Part shown: in pieces, positions 18,662 to 27,456 of the stretch
How positions within the stretch are numbered: the first letter of the stretch is position 1
Layout of the letters: the number at the start of each line of letters is the position of its first letter
Source of the DNA: Vibrio nitrifigilis
GTDB taxonomy: Bacteria; Pseudomonadota; Gammaproteobacteria; Enterobacterales; Vibrionaceae
NCBI RefSeq assembly: GCF_015686695.1
Contig: NZ_JADPMR010000001.1
Coordinates: forward strand, 2,790,001-2,854,000
Direction of reading: 5' to 3'
Length of the DNA stretch: 64,000 bases
Position numbers and translations under genes: made by a program
The notes under the pieces: generated by a model
Told to the model about the DNA's origin: nothing
The model's input: only the letters and a program-made list of their open reading frames with translations
Databases searched by the model: none

Positions 18662-18939
18662 AGTCTCACCATACTACTGCTACATTGACACGGTTTCATG
18701 AACGGTCTCTATTACAGTTTTCCTGTTGTCTCACTGTCTGTAAGGTTGATCCCGTTTATTCGGGAAGATAACCATCGATGCTTAATTCAATTAAGCTTAG
18801 TTGGTTGTAAAACCAAATGTTGTTATTGTTTAGTTTCTTTTTATGTAGAACATTAAGGTAAGTGTTTGTAAAATAATTAATTATTTTCCTGTGGTTCATA
18901 GCTACAACGATGCTAAACGTACAATAACGATAATGGTTA
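18662..18939. other. Palindrome-rich region upstream of the rep gene
   Basis: 278 bases between the rep and ybaK-like genes. Three palindromes are visible: TCCCG-TTTATT-CGGGA at 18750-18765, GCTTAAT-TCA-ATTAAGC at 18780-18796, and the perfect 18-mer AAAATAATTAATTATTTT at 18870-18887. I see no clear array of direct iterons. The region could be an origin remnant or the rep promoter; this is inference. Confidence 0.4.
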
Positions 18940-19410
18940 CTAAATTGAAATATCTACAAACTTTGCACTTGTAATCTGAGCCAGATGTTGAGGGGCTATT
19001 TTTACCACAACGCCTCGCCCACCAGCATTGACGTACATAGATGTAATTTGCTCAAGCTCTTGAGCGATAAAAACAGGCATGAGCTTAAATACGCCTAGAG
19101 GACTCGTACCACCAGACTGAAAGCCTGTCATTTGGGTCGACTTTTCCGCATTCATCATGCGAGCTTTTTTACCGTCAATTAGCGCCGCTATTGCTTCCAT
19201 ATTCGTTTTTTTATGTGCGGGAAGTACAGCGCAGACCGGGTGTTTCTTGTCTACTTCAATAATGAGTGTTTTAGCCACATTGGTTTCCGCTTGCCCCATA
19301 GATTTAGCTGCTTGAACCCCGATAGCAGAGCCTTGGGGGTTATATTCATAAGTTTCTATAGAATAGGAGAATCCACTTTCGGATAAAATTTCACGAACTG
19401 TTTCTTGCAT
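18940..19410 (-). CDS. YbaK/EbsC-family aminoacyl-tRNA deacylase
   Basis: A 156-residue YbaK-fold protein, a family that removes wrongly attached amino acids (for example Cys-tRNA-Pro). Seen in the sequence: VAKTLIIEVDKKHPVCAVLPAHKK with the conserved Lys of the active site, and the GGTSPLGV loop typical of the family. The length fits a free-standing editing domain. It follows an AT-rich gap and is on the same strand as the rep gene, 278 bases away. Whether the substrate is Cys-tRNA-Pro or another mischarged tRNA is unknown. Confidence 0.85.
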   Translation of the reverse strand: MQETVREILSESGFSYSIETYEYNPQGSAIGVQAAKSMGQAETNVAKTLIIEVDKKHPVCAVLPAHKKTNMEAIAALIDGKKARMMNAEKSTQMTGFQSGGTSPLGVFKLMPVFIAQELEQITSMYVNAGGRGVVVKIAPQHLAQITSAKFVDISI

Positions 19411-19935
19411 ATAAATAAACCAAAAAAGTAAAAGGAATTACTAATAACAATGTGAAAGTCTGAGTCGTTTTTACTGTAGTAAATTTATTAATTTTAAATC
19501 TATCAAACACAAATTTTCTCAAAAATAGTACGAGTACATCACACCGTTTTGTAGTAAAAATATAAAGTAATAGATAGTTCTTAGTTTATCTAATTAAGCG
19601 AAAAGTAATATTTTCTCCTAAAAACTATCCAGCATTATAAAAATTGTTCAGACTTTAAACAAGATTATAAAGTGTTATAAAAGTGTGTTTTTTGATTTAT
19701 TTTTTATTTATTTTCAATGTATTGCCAGTGTTTAAAACACAAAAATTATCGAATTAAACACAAAATTTAACACCTTGTTTTTGCCGTAAATACCAAAAGT
19801 CTTACTGAATCAGTAGTGCAATCTGTTTACATTAAGTATTTTTACCATCAATAGATATTAGTTTTCTACTTAGATAAATTATTAATAGTTTCTTATGTTA
19901 TTTAAGTAAGTTAACTACTAGATAAAGTGATTTAT
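19411..19935. other. AT-rich intergenic region with repeated AAACACAAA motifs
   Basis: 525 bases, clearly richer in A and T than the neighbours, with no convincing open reading frame. AAACACAAA(A) followed by A/T-rich bases occurs three times (19505, 19735, 19756), and TTATAAA three times within about 50 bases (near 19636-19680). This looks like a binding region for a nucleoid protein such as H-NS or a control region of the divergent genes. Nothing else recognised. Confidence 0.5.
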
Positions 19936-21171
19936 ATGTCATTTTCGATTAAAAACTCTTCCACATTTAAATTATCTCCTGATAAAGATTTATTAGATGA
20001 ACAGAAGGAGTTAAAAACTGTTGTTGAAAAATTTTTAATTAATAATAAAGCGAAAAATCATGGCTGTTTTATTATTCACGGCGATGCAGGCACGGGGAAA
20101 AGTGTATTTCTTAATAGGTTATTTTTAGATTTACAAACCTATGCTCGTCAAAACAAGCAACATCCTTTGTTTGGTTCTGATAATTATCTTTTGGTGAACC
20201 ATCCTGAAATGCTTAAAGCGTATAGAAATGCTACTGAGTCTGTTGCTCTGTTAAAAAAGAAAGATTATGAACGGCCAACGACATTCATTAATCGCATGCA
20301 CAAAACAGGACAAAAAGCGGATATTGTGCTGGTGGATGAAGCTCATTTATTGCTGACAAGTCCTGATCGCTATAACCATTTTGCTCAGGATAACCATTTG
20401 GAAGAGATTTTAAATCTTGCTCGTTTGGTTGTGGTTATCTTTGATGAGAAGCAGGTTCTAAAAGCAAAGAGTTGGTGGGATATTAATGTATTAGAGAAGG
20501 TTGTTGGCAATGATTCATTTGATACTTATCGATTAACAAAACAGTTTCGCATGAATACGTCGATGGTTCATCAAACGTGGATTGAACAATTTTGCCAAAG
20601 GAACGTTTTACCGTTACCCAATGTTCAGGACGGTGGTTTTACACTCAAAATCTTCTCTGACGCTCAAGAAATGTATGAGCAAGTTAAGAATCATAATCAA
20701 CATGATGGTTTGTCTAGGATGTTGGCGACCTATGATTACCCTTATCGACTAGATGGTAACGATTATTTTATAGAGGAAGGGCGCTTTAAATTACGTTGGG
20801 ATCGAGCAAAGCCTCAAGCAAAAGATCCGTGGGCAGAGCGTCCAGATACGATTGAAGAAGTCGGCTCAGTCTATACAATTCAAGGGTTTGATCTCAATTA
20901 TGTTGGGCTCATCTTAGGGCCTTCTGTTACATGGGATCCGATCGCGCAACGCCTGTTGATTGATCCTTTGAAGTATGAAGATAAAGCTGCGTTTAATGGA
21001 TTAGGTCAACGTGATAATGCTGAGCAGATTAAACGACAAATCATGTTAAACAGTATTAATGTGCTGATGACTAGAGCGATCAATGGCTTATATATTTATG
21101 CGCATGATCCTTTATTAAGAGAGCATTTGCTTTTTCTTCAATCTTGTTCATTTAAAGCGATTATTGATTAA
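19936..21171 (+). CDS. DUF2075-type superfamily 1-like ATPase/helicase
   Basis: A 411-residue P-loop protein. Walker A GDAGTGKS lies near residue 46, Walker B VLVDEAH near 132, an arginine-bearing LTKQFRMNTSMV (motif IV-like) near 205, SVYTIQGFDLNYVG (motif V-like) near 315, and NVLMTRAINGLYIY (motif VI-like) near 375. This is the order seen in DUF2075 and UvrD/RecD-like helicase cores, without accessory domains. The ATG at 19936 is chosen over a GTG nine bases upstream; both have weak ribosome-binding sites. The long AT-rich leader, the solitary position and the remnant of a repeat element just after the stop suggest an accessory gene. Substrate and role are unknown. Confidence 0.8.
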   Translation: MSFSIKNSSTFKLSPDKDLLDEQKELKTVVEKFLINNKAKNHGCFIIHGDAGTGKSVFLNRLFLDLQTYARQNKQHPLFGSDNYLLVNHPEMLKAYRNATESVALLKKKDYERPTTFINRMHKTGQKADIVLVDEAHLLLTSPDRYNHFAQDNHLEEILNLARLVVVIFDEKQVLKAKSWWDINVLEKVVGNDSFDTYRLTKQFRMNTSMVHQTWIEQFCQRNVLPLPNVQDGGFTLKIFSDAQEMYEQVKNHNQHDGLSRMLATYDYPYRLDGNDYFIEEGRFKLRWDRAKPQAKDPWAERPDTIEEVGSVYTIQGFDLNYVGLILGPSVTWDPIAQRLLIDPLKYEDKAAFNGLGQRDNAEQIKRQIMLNSINVLMTRAINGLYIYAHDPLLREHLLFLQSCSFKAIID

Positions 21172-21173
21172 TG

Positions 21174-21213
21174 CATTCTCGCAAGAACAGCATCTTGAGG
21201 TTGCTCGAGTATA
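21174..21213. repeat. Solo end of a Vibrio inverted-repeat element
   Basis: CATTCTCGCAAGAACAG followed by CATCTTGAGGTTGCTCGAG and TATA closely matches the reverse complement of the left end of the 265-bp element at 54030 (CATTCTCGCAGAAACAG, then CATCTTGAGGTTACTTGGG). It starts two bases after the DUF2075 stop codon. The rest of the element is missing. Confidence 0.75.
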
Positions 21214-21263
21214 TAAATTGGTGAGTTTTTCATCATTTGTCACGGGGTGAAGACTTAAAATTA

Positions 21264-21294
21264 TAAAAAAGCCGCTAAAATAGCGGTTTTTTTA
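21264..21294 (+). terminator. Terminator after the DUF2075 gene
   Basis: An A-run, (G)CCGCTA, an AAA loop, TAGCGGT and a T-run of seven form an intrinsic terminator about 95 bases after the stop codon. The symmetric flanks may allow two-way function. Confidence 0.85.
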
Positions 21295-21369
21295 TATACT
21301 TACCTCATTCTTTCTTCAGCAGACTCAGTTCACCTCTTCACAAATGTACAGAAAAGGAATTCCATTTTC

Positions 21370-23370
21370 ATGAGGTATACCCCAACGCTCAAGTTGAGTA
21401 CACGTCTCGTTGCGTTTGTCACAATCATCGTGATCAGTGCCATGTTTATCTTATTTGTTGGTGGGACGTATTCTTTCCAGCGGTTAGGCCAAGAGTATCT
21501 TAATCATTATCTAGAAGGCATGGTCGATGTCCTTGATAAGGAGATGGATGATCCTGATGAAGTCTATTCGATGCAGCGTTGGATGCCACAAATGCTGCAA
21601 GCTAGTAATATCGTTGAAATGGAGCTTTCGTCAAAAGCGGGAGTGATTTATCGCTTTAAAGATACCTCTAATAAAGTGTCACCTGAACGTTTGTATCAGC
21701 AAACGTTGCCACTAAAACGGCACAATGGATATCACGTTAAGTTCAAAGTGGTGCCTCCCTATAATGGGTACAGTTATTCCATGGGGGCGATGTGGTCGAT
21801 CACTCTTGCTGTTGCATTTATTGTATTTTGCTTAGTGCAAGGGGTGAAATGGCTCAAAGAACAGCTTATGGGGTCGGAGTTATTAGAAGAGCGCGGTCGG
21901 ATGATCCTCGCGGGTCAGGTTGAACGATTTGCCAAAGGTGATGAGCGCGAATGGCCATATACGGCAAGTGAAGCTCTCGATTTGTTGATTGAAGAACTAC
22001 AAGATGCTCGCCAAGAGCGTAGTCGTTTCGATACCTTTATTCGCAGTCAGACTTTTCTGGATCAGCTAACAGGAGCAGCGAATCGGGTTTTATTTGATAA
22101 TAAGCTGGAAGCTACGTTGCAGGAAAGTGGTGCTCACGGTGGCGTGATAATGTTGCGCATCGATGAAATTGAAGCCGCGAAAGAAGAAAATGACAAACAA
22201 AGTGTGAATAACTTAATCGTTGATGTTGGGCAATGTTTATCAAATGTATTATCGCGCTATCCTGATGTCATACTGTCCCGTTATTACGAGTCTATTTTTG
22301 CTGTTTTTCTTCCCCACCAGGCATCCAAGGATGTGGCATATGCCGCATCGCAATGTCTCAAATTGGTTGAGCGTATTACACCGCCTTCTCCACTCGATAA
22401 AGATAATTGGTTTCATATTGGCGTCACTATGTATACCGAAGGTGAGCGTCGTGGCAGAATCATTAATGAAGTGGAAACGGCACTTAAAAATGCCCAATTA
22501 CAAGGTATCAATTCTTGGAGTCGATTTAAGAAATTGTCTAAGCCGCAAGATGAGCGGGGCAGTGTGCGGTGGCGCACTTTATTTGATGAAGCATTGAAAC
22601 CCAATAATATCTTGTTATATCAACAACCTTGTTATGTACTGACCGATAATGGGGACCTACATGTGGAACATCGTGAAGTTTTCTCTCGAATTGACGATCC
22701 GCAGCAAGGAGTGATCAAAGCTTCTCGTTTCAGTGCAGCATTAGAAATGGTTGGATATGAACCGTTTATGGATCGGTCAGTTTTTTCTCGGATATTAGAA
22801 TTTTTACAACACAACTCATCAAAAGACCACTATTCTTTAAATTTACATGTACTTCCATTTGCTGATCGACGTTATGTTCGGTGGTTTAAATTTGAACTAA
22901 TGCAACTTCCTCTTGATATGCGACGTAGATTATCGTTTGAGTTTTCGGAAGGGCACTTAGTTCAGCATTTAGATTATATGCGTCCTGTCTTGCGCATGAT
23001 TTCTGGTCTCGGATACAAAGTAGTAGTAGGGCAGGCTGGCCGAACAATTGTGAGTACCCATTACTTAAAAGATATCAAAGTCGACTTTATCAAGTTGCAC
23101 CGTAGTTTGATTAAGCGTATCGATCAACGTCACGAAAATCAGCTATTCGTTCGCAGTATGCTTGGCGTATGTAGCGGAAGTGAGACGAAAGTGATAGCGG
23201 TTGGGGTCGAAGAAGAATCAGAATGGAAAATGTTACAGACGCTCGGGGTAAATGGTGTTCAAGGACGTTTATTTGACGAAGAACGTCCGCTGATTCCAGG
23301 CAAACTGAAGAAACGGAAAATGGAATCATTAGTTAAACCTGGGCGAAGGAATAGGTGGCGAACGAAGTAA
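21370..23370 (+). CDS. csrD: CsrD/MshH, degenerate GGDEF-EAL membrane protein
   Basis: A 666-residue inner-membrane protein: one membrane segment near 15-33, a periplasmic part, a second near 137-157, then a degenerate GGDEF domain (about 215-375, RYYESIFAVF where GGDEF would be) and a degenerate EAL domain (about 395-640, EHREVFSRI in place of EAL). The lost active-site residues mean no c-di-GMP enzyme activity is expected. In E. coli CsrD directs RNase E decay of CsrB/C RNAs; in Vibrio the gene is called mshH and heads the MSH locus. The last base of its stop codon is the first base of a possible mshI ATG (23370), and the GTG start chosen for mshI lies within its end. Confidence 0.92.
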   Translation: MRYTPTLKLSTRLVAFVTIIVISAMFILFVGGTYSFQRLGQEYLNHYLEGMVDVLDKEMDDPDEVYSMQRWMPQMLQASNIVEMELSSKAGVIYRFKDTSNKVSPERLYQQTLPLKRHNGYHVKFKVVPPYNGYSYSMGAMWSITLAVAFIVFCLVQGVKWLKEQLMGSELLEERGRMILAGQVERFAKGDEREWPYTASEALDLLIEELQDARQERSRFDTFIRSQTFLDQLTGAANRVLFDNKLEATLQESGAHGGVIMLRIDEIEAAKEENDKQSVNNLIVDVGQCLSNVLSRYPDVILSRYYESIFAVFLPHQASKDVAYAASQCLKLVERITPPSPLDKDNWFHIGVTMYTEGERRGRIINEVETALKNAQLQGINSWSRFKKLSKPQDERGSVRWRTLFDEALKPNNILLYQQPCYVLTDNGDLHVEHREVFSRIDDPQQGVIKASRFSAALEMVGYEPFMDRSVFSRILEFLQHNSSKDHYSLNLHVLPFADRRYVRWFKFELMQLPLDMRRRLSFEFSEGHLVQHLDYMRPVLRMISGLGYKVVVGQAGRTIVSTHYLKDIKVDFIKLHRSLIKRIDQRHENQLFVRSMLGVCSGSETKVIAVGVEEESEWKMLQTLGVNGVQGRLFDEERPLIPGKLKKRKMESLVKPGRRNRWRTK

Positions 23371-24824
23371 TGATAAAATTTGAAGATTGGAAAAATAAAT
23401 TTAAGTTCTCTTTCCGGACTGAAAAAAAACCGCCCATTTATGCGGTTGTTCAGCCTAGTGCTTTGTATTTTTCCAGTCATGCAAATGTTTCTCTACCAGA
23501 GCGTTACCCACTAGACGAAAAAGAAGTTGCTCCTACTTTAGTTAATGCACTGATGACGGCAGGAGTAAAAGGAGCAACTGTCGATGTTATCCTTCATTCT
23601 CGTTTGTATCAGAGCTATCAAATTGATAAACCAGCTATCCCCGCTAGTGAATGGCCCTCCGCATTACCCTTTCTTTTAAAAGATCTTATTCGCGACAAAG
23701 TGACCGAGGTTGTTGCTGATGCTCATGAATTGCCAGACAAAAGCAAAGTTCAGTCCTATGTAATGAGTAAAAAGTTAGTTCTGGAACTTAGTGCTCAGTT
23801 AGAAACTATTGATTGCGAGCTAGGACGAATTATTCCAGAGCAAGAAGTATGGGCGCTCAGTGGTGGTGAAACCGCTAACTTCCTGTTACTGCAAAAGAGT
23901 GCTGGTGGTGATTTCAAACTTGAAGCCTTTTTTAAACAGCAGTGTATTTTTCAGCGTACCTTGCGCGGTATCACCTCTCCTATTACTGGTCGCTCTGCAT
24001 CTGTTTTGCAATTGGATGGCTTAGCTTTAGAGTTGCAACGATCTGTAGACTACCTTTCGTCACAAATGAAAGGAATGCCGCTTCATTTACTTAAAGTGTG
24101 TTGTGACGAAGAAGATAACGAAGAAGTGGTTAAGGCTTTAAATGAGAGATTAAGTGTTAAGTCGTCGTTATTAAATTCCGAAACTGAGTGGGCCGGGCAG
24201 GTACTGGCTTTGGCCGTCGATCGGCTCTCTGTTGATTCGATCAACCTTTATCAAGATCATCTTAAGCCAGAAAAAAACTATTTTACCTTAGCTAATGTGG
24301 GAATTGGGTGGGCGGCCATTGCGGCTGTATTCCTGTGCATATTTGCCTTTGAGTATTTCCATGGTGTTTCACTGGAGAAGGAATTAAAAATTACTCAGCA
24401 AACTGAAACCCAGTTAAAAAGTGAAAGGGATACGTTAAAGAAAGAAGCCGTCAGCCATCAACCATCTCCTGAAAAGCTGGCGGCAATCAGTCGGCTGAAG
24501 AAAGAGATTGAATCCAAAAAGGCGTCGATTGGTGCTGTTGATACGATTGAGAAATCTAAGCAAATAGGCTATTCCGGTGTTATGGCTGGTTTGGCAAAAC
24601 TGTCTAATAAAAACATTTCGTTATCGGAAATTGAAATAGATAACAATCAACTAAATATCAAGGGTTTTGCTCGTAATGCGGAGGCGGTTCCCGCTTGGAT
24701 TGCTGAGTTTAAGCAAGAGTTACATTTGGTGGGTAGAGCGTTTGAAAAAATGCAGATAGCACGTAATGAGAAAGGGATTGTCACGTTTGAGTTGAGGACC
24801 AAGCATAAGCAGGAGTCTAAATGA
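23355..24824 (+). CDS. mshI: MSH pilus biogenesis protein MshI (PilM-like)
   Basis: A 489-residue protein with a cytoplasmic actin-like/PilM-type N-terminal region, one membrane segment near 315-335 (WAAIAAVFLCIFAFEYF) and a coiled-coil plus periplasmic PilN-like C-terminal part. It is thus a PilM-PilN style fusion of the alignment complex. The start is either GTG at 23355 (AAGGA just upstream) or ATG at 23370; both overlap the end of csrD. It overlaps mshJ by four bases, indicating translational coupling. Confidence 0.85.
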   Translation: MANEVMIKFEDWKNKFKFSFRTEKKPPIYAVVQPSALYFSSHANVSLPERYPLDEKEVAPTLVNALMTAGVKGATVDVILHSRLYQSYQIDKPAIPASEWPSALPFLLKDLIRDKVTEVVADAHELPDKSKVQSYVMSKKLVLELSAQLETIDCELGRIIPEQEVWALSGGETANFLLLQKSAGGDFKLEAFFKQQCIFQRTLRGITSPITGRSASVLQLDGLALELQRSVDYLSSQMKGMPLHLLKVCCDEEDNEEVVKALNERLSVKSSLLNSETEWAGQVLALAVDRLSVDSINLYQDHLKPEKNYFTLANVGIGWAAIAAVFLCIFAFEYFHGVSLEKELKITQQTETQLKSERDTLKKEAVSHQPSPEKLAAISRLKKEIESKKASIGAVDTIEKSKQIGYSGVMAGLAKLSNKNISLSEIEIDNNQLNIKGFARNAEAVPAWIAEFKQELHLVGRAFEKMQIARNEKGIVTFELRTKHKQESK

Positions 24825-25465
24825 TGAAAGAGCGCTGGCTAGTTCTCAGTGAGCATTTTGCTAATCGATCCATGCGAGAAAAAGTGCTGATTGTGCTCAG
24901 TGGTCTCGTGGTCATCTGCTTGTTGATTCAAACGGTTCTCATTGATCCTCTTTTCCAAAAAAACAAGTTGATAGAGCAAAGAATAGCCGAGGCGACTAGA
25001 GTTAATCGAGGGTTGGTGAGTGAGATAAATCTTCTGCAAAAACAGTTATCGGCTAATCCTGATATTGAAGTTGATAAACAATTTGATAGTTTGCAGCAGC
25101 AAAGTCAGCAATTATCAATGACGATTTCTCAAGTGATCGATGGCATGGTTTCGCCGTCACAGATGGCAAAGCTGTTAGAAAGTGTTTTAGCGAATGGCAA
25201 AAAACTTAATTTAGTGAGCCTAACATCATTGCCTGCCAAGCCAGTTGGAACGAATAAAGCGGATAACAATTACTACATTCATCCGGTAAGAATTGAACTG
25301 ACGGGTCAATACTTCGCTATCCAAAGTTATTTATCTGCCCTGGAAAGCTTACCCGTTAAGTACTACTGGCATAGTTTGAAATATACAGTGGAAGACTATC
25401 CTCAAGCTAGATTAATACTCGTGGTATATACGATAGGTTCGCGAGAGGAGTTTATCGGTGGCTAA
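24821..25465 (+). CDS. mshJ: MSH pilus biogenesis protein MshJ (PilO-like)
   Basis: A 214-residue bitopic protein: a short cytoplasmic start, a membrane segment about 22-42 (VLIVLSGLVVICLLIQTVLI), a coiled coil about 45-105, then a periplasmic ferredoxin-like part. This is the PilO/GspM-like layout of the inner-membrane alignment complex. It overlaps mshI by four bases and mshK by eight, so it is tightly coupled in the operon. Confidence 0.85.
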   Translation: MMKERWLVLSEHFANRSMREKVLIVLSGLVVICLLIQTVLIDPLFQKNKLIEQRIAEATRVNRGLVSEINLLQKQLSANPDIEVDKQFDSLQQQSQQLSMTISQVIDGMVSPSQMAKLLESVLANGKKLNLVSLTSLPAKPVGTNKADNNYYIHPVRIELTGQYFAIQSYLSALESLPVKYYWHSLKYTVEDYPQARLILVVYTIGSREEFIGG

Positions 25466-25775
25466 ATTCAGCAGTATGGTCGGAATTTTTTTCTTAATAC
25501 TTGTTACTCAGGCATGGGCGGAATCTGATCCAACCAAGCCACTGGCATGGATGCAGCCACAACAGCAGCAAAAAGTGGTCAAAAAGCCACTGCCCAAGCT
25601 GGATAGTATTATTTGTACGACACAATGCTCTGCGGTTATTGGCGGAGAAGTTGTGTCATCTGGAGATGATATTGATGGTTATCGAGTGAGACAAATCGAG
25701 TCGTCAAAAGTTGTTATCGCTCGGGGAAAGCAACAATGGACACTTGAATTATACTCTCAAGATATAAAGCAATAA
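25458..25775 (+). CDS. mshK: MSH pilus biogenesis protein MshK (PilP-like)
   Basis: A 105-residue exported protein. The signal peptide ends in TQAWAES, and the mature part carries a PilP/GspC homology-region-like fold with two cysteines (IICTTQCSAVIGGEVVSSGDDI). It probably links the inner-membrane complex to the secretin MshL. The start is a GTG at 25458, inside the mshJ end. Confidence 0.82.
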   Translation: MAKFSSMVGIFFLILVTQAWAESDPTKPLAWMQPQQQQKVVKKPLPKLDSIICTTQCSAVIGGEVVSSGDDIDGYRVRQIESSKVVIARGKQQWTLELYSQDIKQ

Positions 25776-25789
25776 GGTATGGGTAGCGC

Positions 25790-27451
25790 ATGCGTAAATT
25801 GATTATCGGAGCCATGGTCTGTAGTTTACTTGGATGCTCAATGGGACATCGAGATCCGGTAGAGATAAAGCAGGCTCTCAATACAGCTGTCGCGGATAGT
25901 AAAGATCAGCGATTAGCTACCTTACCCGATTCTGTTGAAGCAGATTTAATGCCTGGACAATCTCAGCTCGAGGTTGCTGAACCTAAACAGCTCAAAAGAT
26001 TTCGTATAAAAACAGATGGTGTTGAGGCTAAAGCCTTTTTTACCAGTCTGGTGAAGGGCACCGATTACAGTGTGGCGATACACCCTGATGTCTCTGGAAA
26101 AATTACGGTTAATCTCTCTGACGTGACCTTGGATGATGTTCTTAATGTGGTGCGTGATCTTTATGGTTATGAAATCGATAAAATTGGCAAGGTCATCCAG
26201 ATCTATCCTGCGGGGTTGCGTACAGTCACTTTACCTGTTGATTATTTACAATTTAAGCGATCAGGACGGTCTTTAACCGCCATAAATACTGGGACGATTA
26301 CAACCAATGGATCGAGTTCGAGTTCTAGCTCAAATTCTTCATCAAGCTCGTCATCCAGTTCAACAAGTTCATTGTTGAGTTCAGGAAACGATACCGACAA
26401 TTCAGGCAGCAATAGTAGCTCCTCTTTAAGTGGTGGCACCGAAATAGAAACGACTAGCCAAAGCGATTTCTGGGGGCAATTACAAACAGCGATTACTCAG
26501 TTAATTGGTTCTGGTCGAGGTCAGAGTGTCGTGGTTTCCCCGCAAGCCGGTGTCATTACAGTTCGAGCTTATCCTGAACAGATTCGTGAAATTCGTCGTT
26601 TTCTCGGGGTTTCAGAAAAACGCCTTCATCGCCAAGTTATCTTGGAAGCAAAAGTGTTGGAAGTCACGCTCAATGACAGTTATCAACAAGGTATCAATTG
26701 GTCTAATTTGTCCTTTGGCAACAGTAAAGTGACTTACGGTGTCGATGGCGATACTTCTCTGCCAGGCATGGATACCATTGGTAATTTGCTCGGAGGGGCG
26801 ACTAGCCTATCTATTTCTGATGGCAGTTTTTCTGGTGTCTTGAGTTTTATGGCGACTCAGGGGGATATTAATGTGCTATCCAGCCCTAGGATTACCGCTT
26901 CGAATAATCAGAAAGCAGTGATAAAAGTCGGTACAGATGAATATTACGTGACTGACCTTACCAGTGAAGTTGGTGATGGGGATGATTCTGAAGCTGCACC
27001 TGATATTGAACTGACACCTTTCTTCTCAGGTATCTCTCTCGATGTTACTCCGCAAATTGATGACAAAGGCAATGTAATGCTGCATGTTCATCCTGCCGTT
27101 ATTGATGTAGAAGAAGATTCGAAAGTCATCACTTACCAAGATCAACAAATAGAATTACCATTGGCAAAAAGTTCTATTCGTGAGTCAGATTCAGTGATTC
27201 GGGCCAAAGATGGAGATGTAGTCGTCATTGGTGGACTCATGAAAACAAATACCACCAATAAAACCACCAAAGTGCCATTATTAGGTGATATTCCAGGATT
27301 AGGCCACTTATTTCGTAGCAAATCGAATGTTACGGAAAAAACAGAACTGGTTATTTTACTGAAACCAACCGTGGTTGGAGTGAATACTTGGCAGAAAGAA
27401 CTAGAACGTTCACGAGATATGCTTCAACAATGGGTTCCTGATGCGAAGTAA
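25790..27451 (+). CDS. mshL: MSH pilus secretin MshL
   Basis: Outer membrane secretin through which the pilus leaves the cell. A lipoprotein signal (SLLGC, lipidated Cys16) starts the 553-residue protein. An STN/N1-type periplasmic domain (about 68-150) follows, then a serine-rich linker (about 170-215), a second N domain and the C-terminal secretin barrel (about 285-540) with VVVIGGLMKTNTTNKTTKVPLLGDIPGLGHLF. The linker of some 30 serines is encoded by mixed serine codons. It lies 14 bases after mshK. Confidence 0.93.
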   Translation: MRKLIIGAMVCSLLGCSMGHRDPVEIKQALNTAVADSKDQRLATLPDSVEADLMPGQSQLEVAEPKQLKRFRIKTDGVEAKAFFTSLVKGTDYSVAIHPDVSGKITVNLSDVTLDDVLNVVRDLYGYEIDKIGKVIQIYPAGLRTVTLPVDYLQFKRSGRSLTAINTGTITTNGSSSSSSSNSSSSSSSSSTSSLLSSGNDTDNSGSNSSSSLSGGTEIETTSQSDFWGQLQTAITQLIGSGRGQSVVVSPQAGVITVRAYPEQIREIRRFLGVSEKRLHRQVILEAKVLEVTLNDSYQQGINWSNLSFGNSKVTYGVDGDTSLPGMDTIGNLLGGATSLSISDGSFSGVLSFMATQGDINVLSSPRITASNNQKAVIKVGTDEYYVTDLTSEVGDGDDSEAAPDIELTPFFSGISLDVTPQIDDKGNVMLHVHPAVIDVEEDSKVITYQDQQIELPLAKSSIRESDSVIRAKDGDVVVIGGLMKTNTTNKTTKVPLLGDIPGLGHLFRSKSNVTEKTELVILLKPTVVGVNTWQKELERSRDMLQQWVPDAK

Positions 27452-27456
27452 GTGTT

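Noticed and set aside
18662..18939. Possible CRISPR or iteron array near the rep gene
   Set aside because: The repeats are single palindromes of different sequence, without regular spacing.
26242..26439. Minus-strand frame rich in Glu and Leu opposite the MshL serine linker
   Set aside because: It is a by-product of serine codons read in antisense, with no start context.
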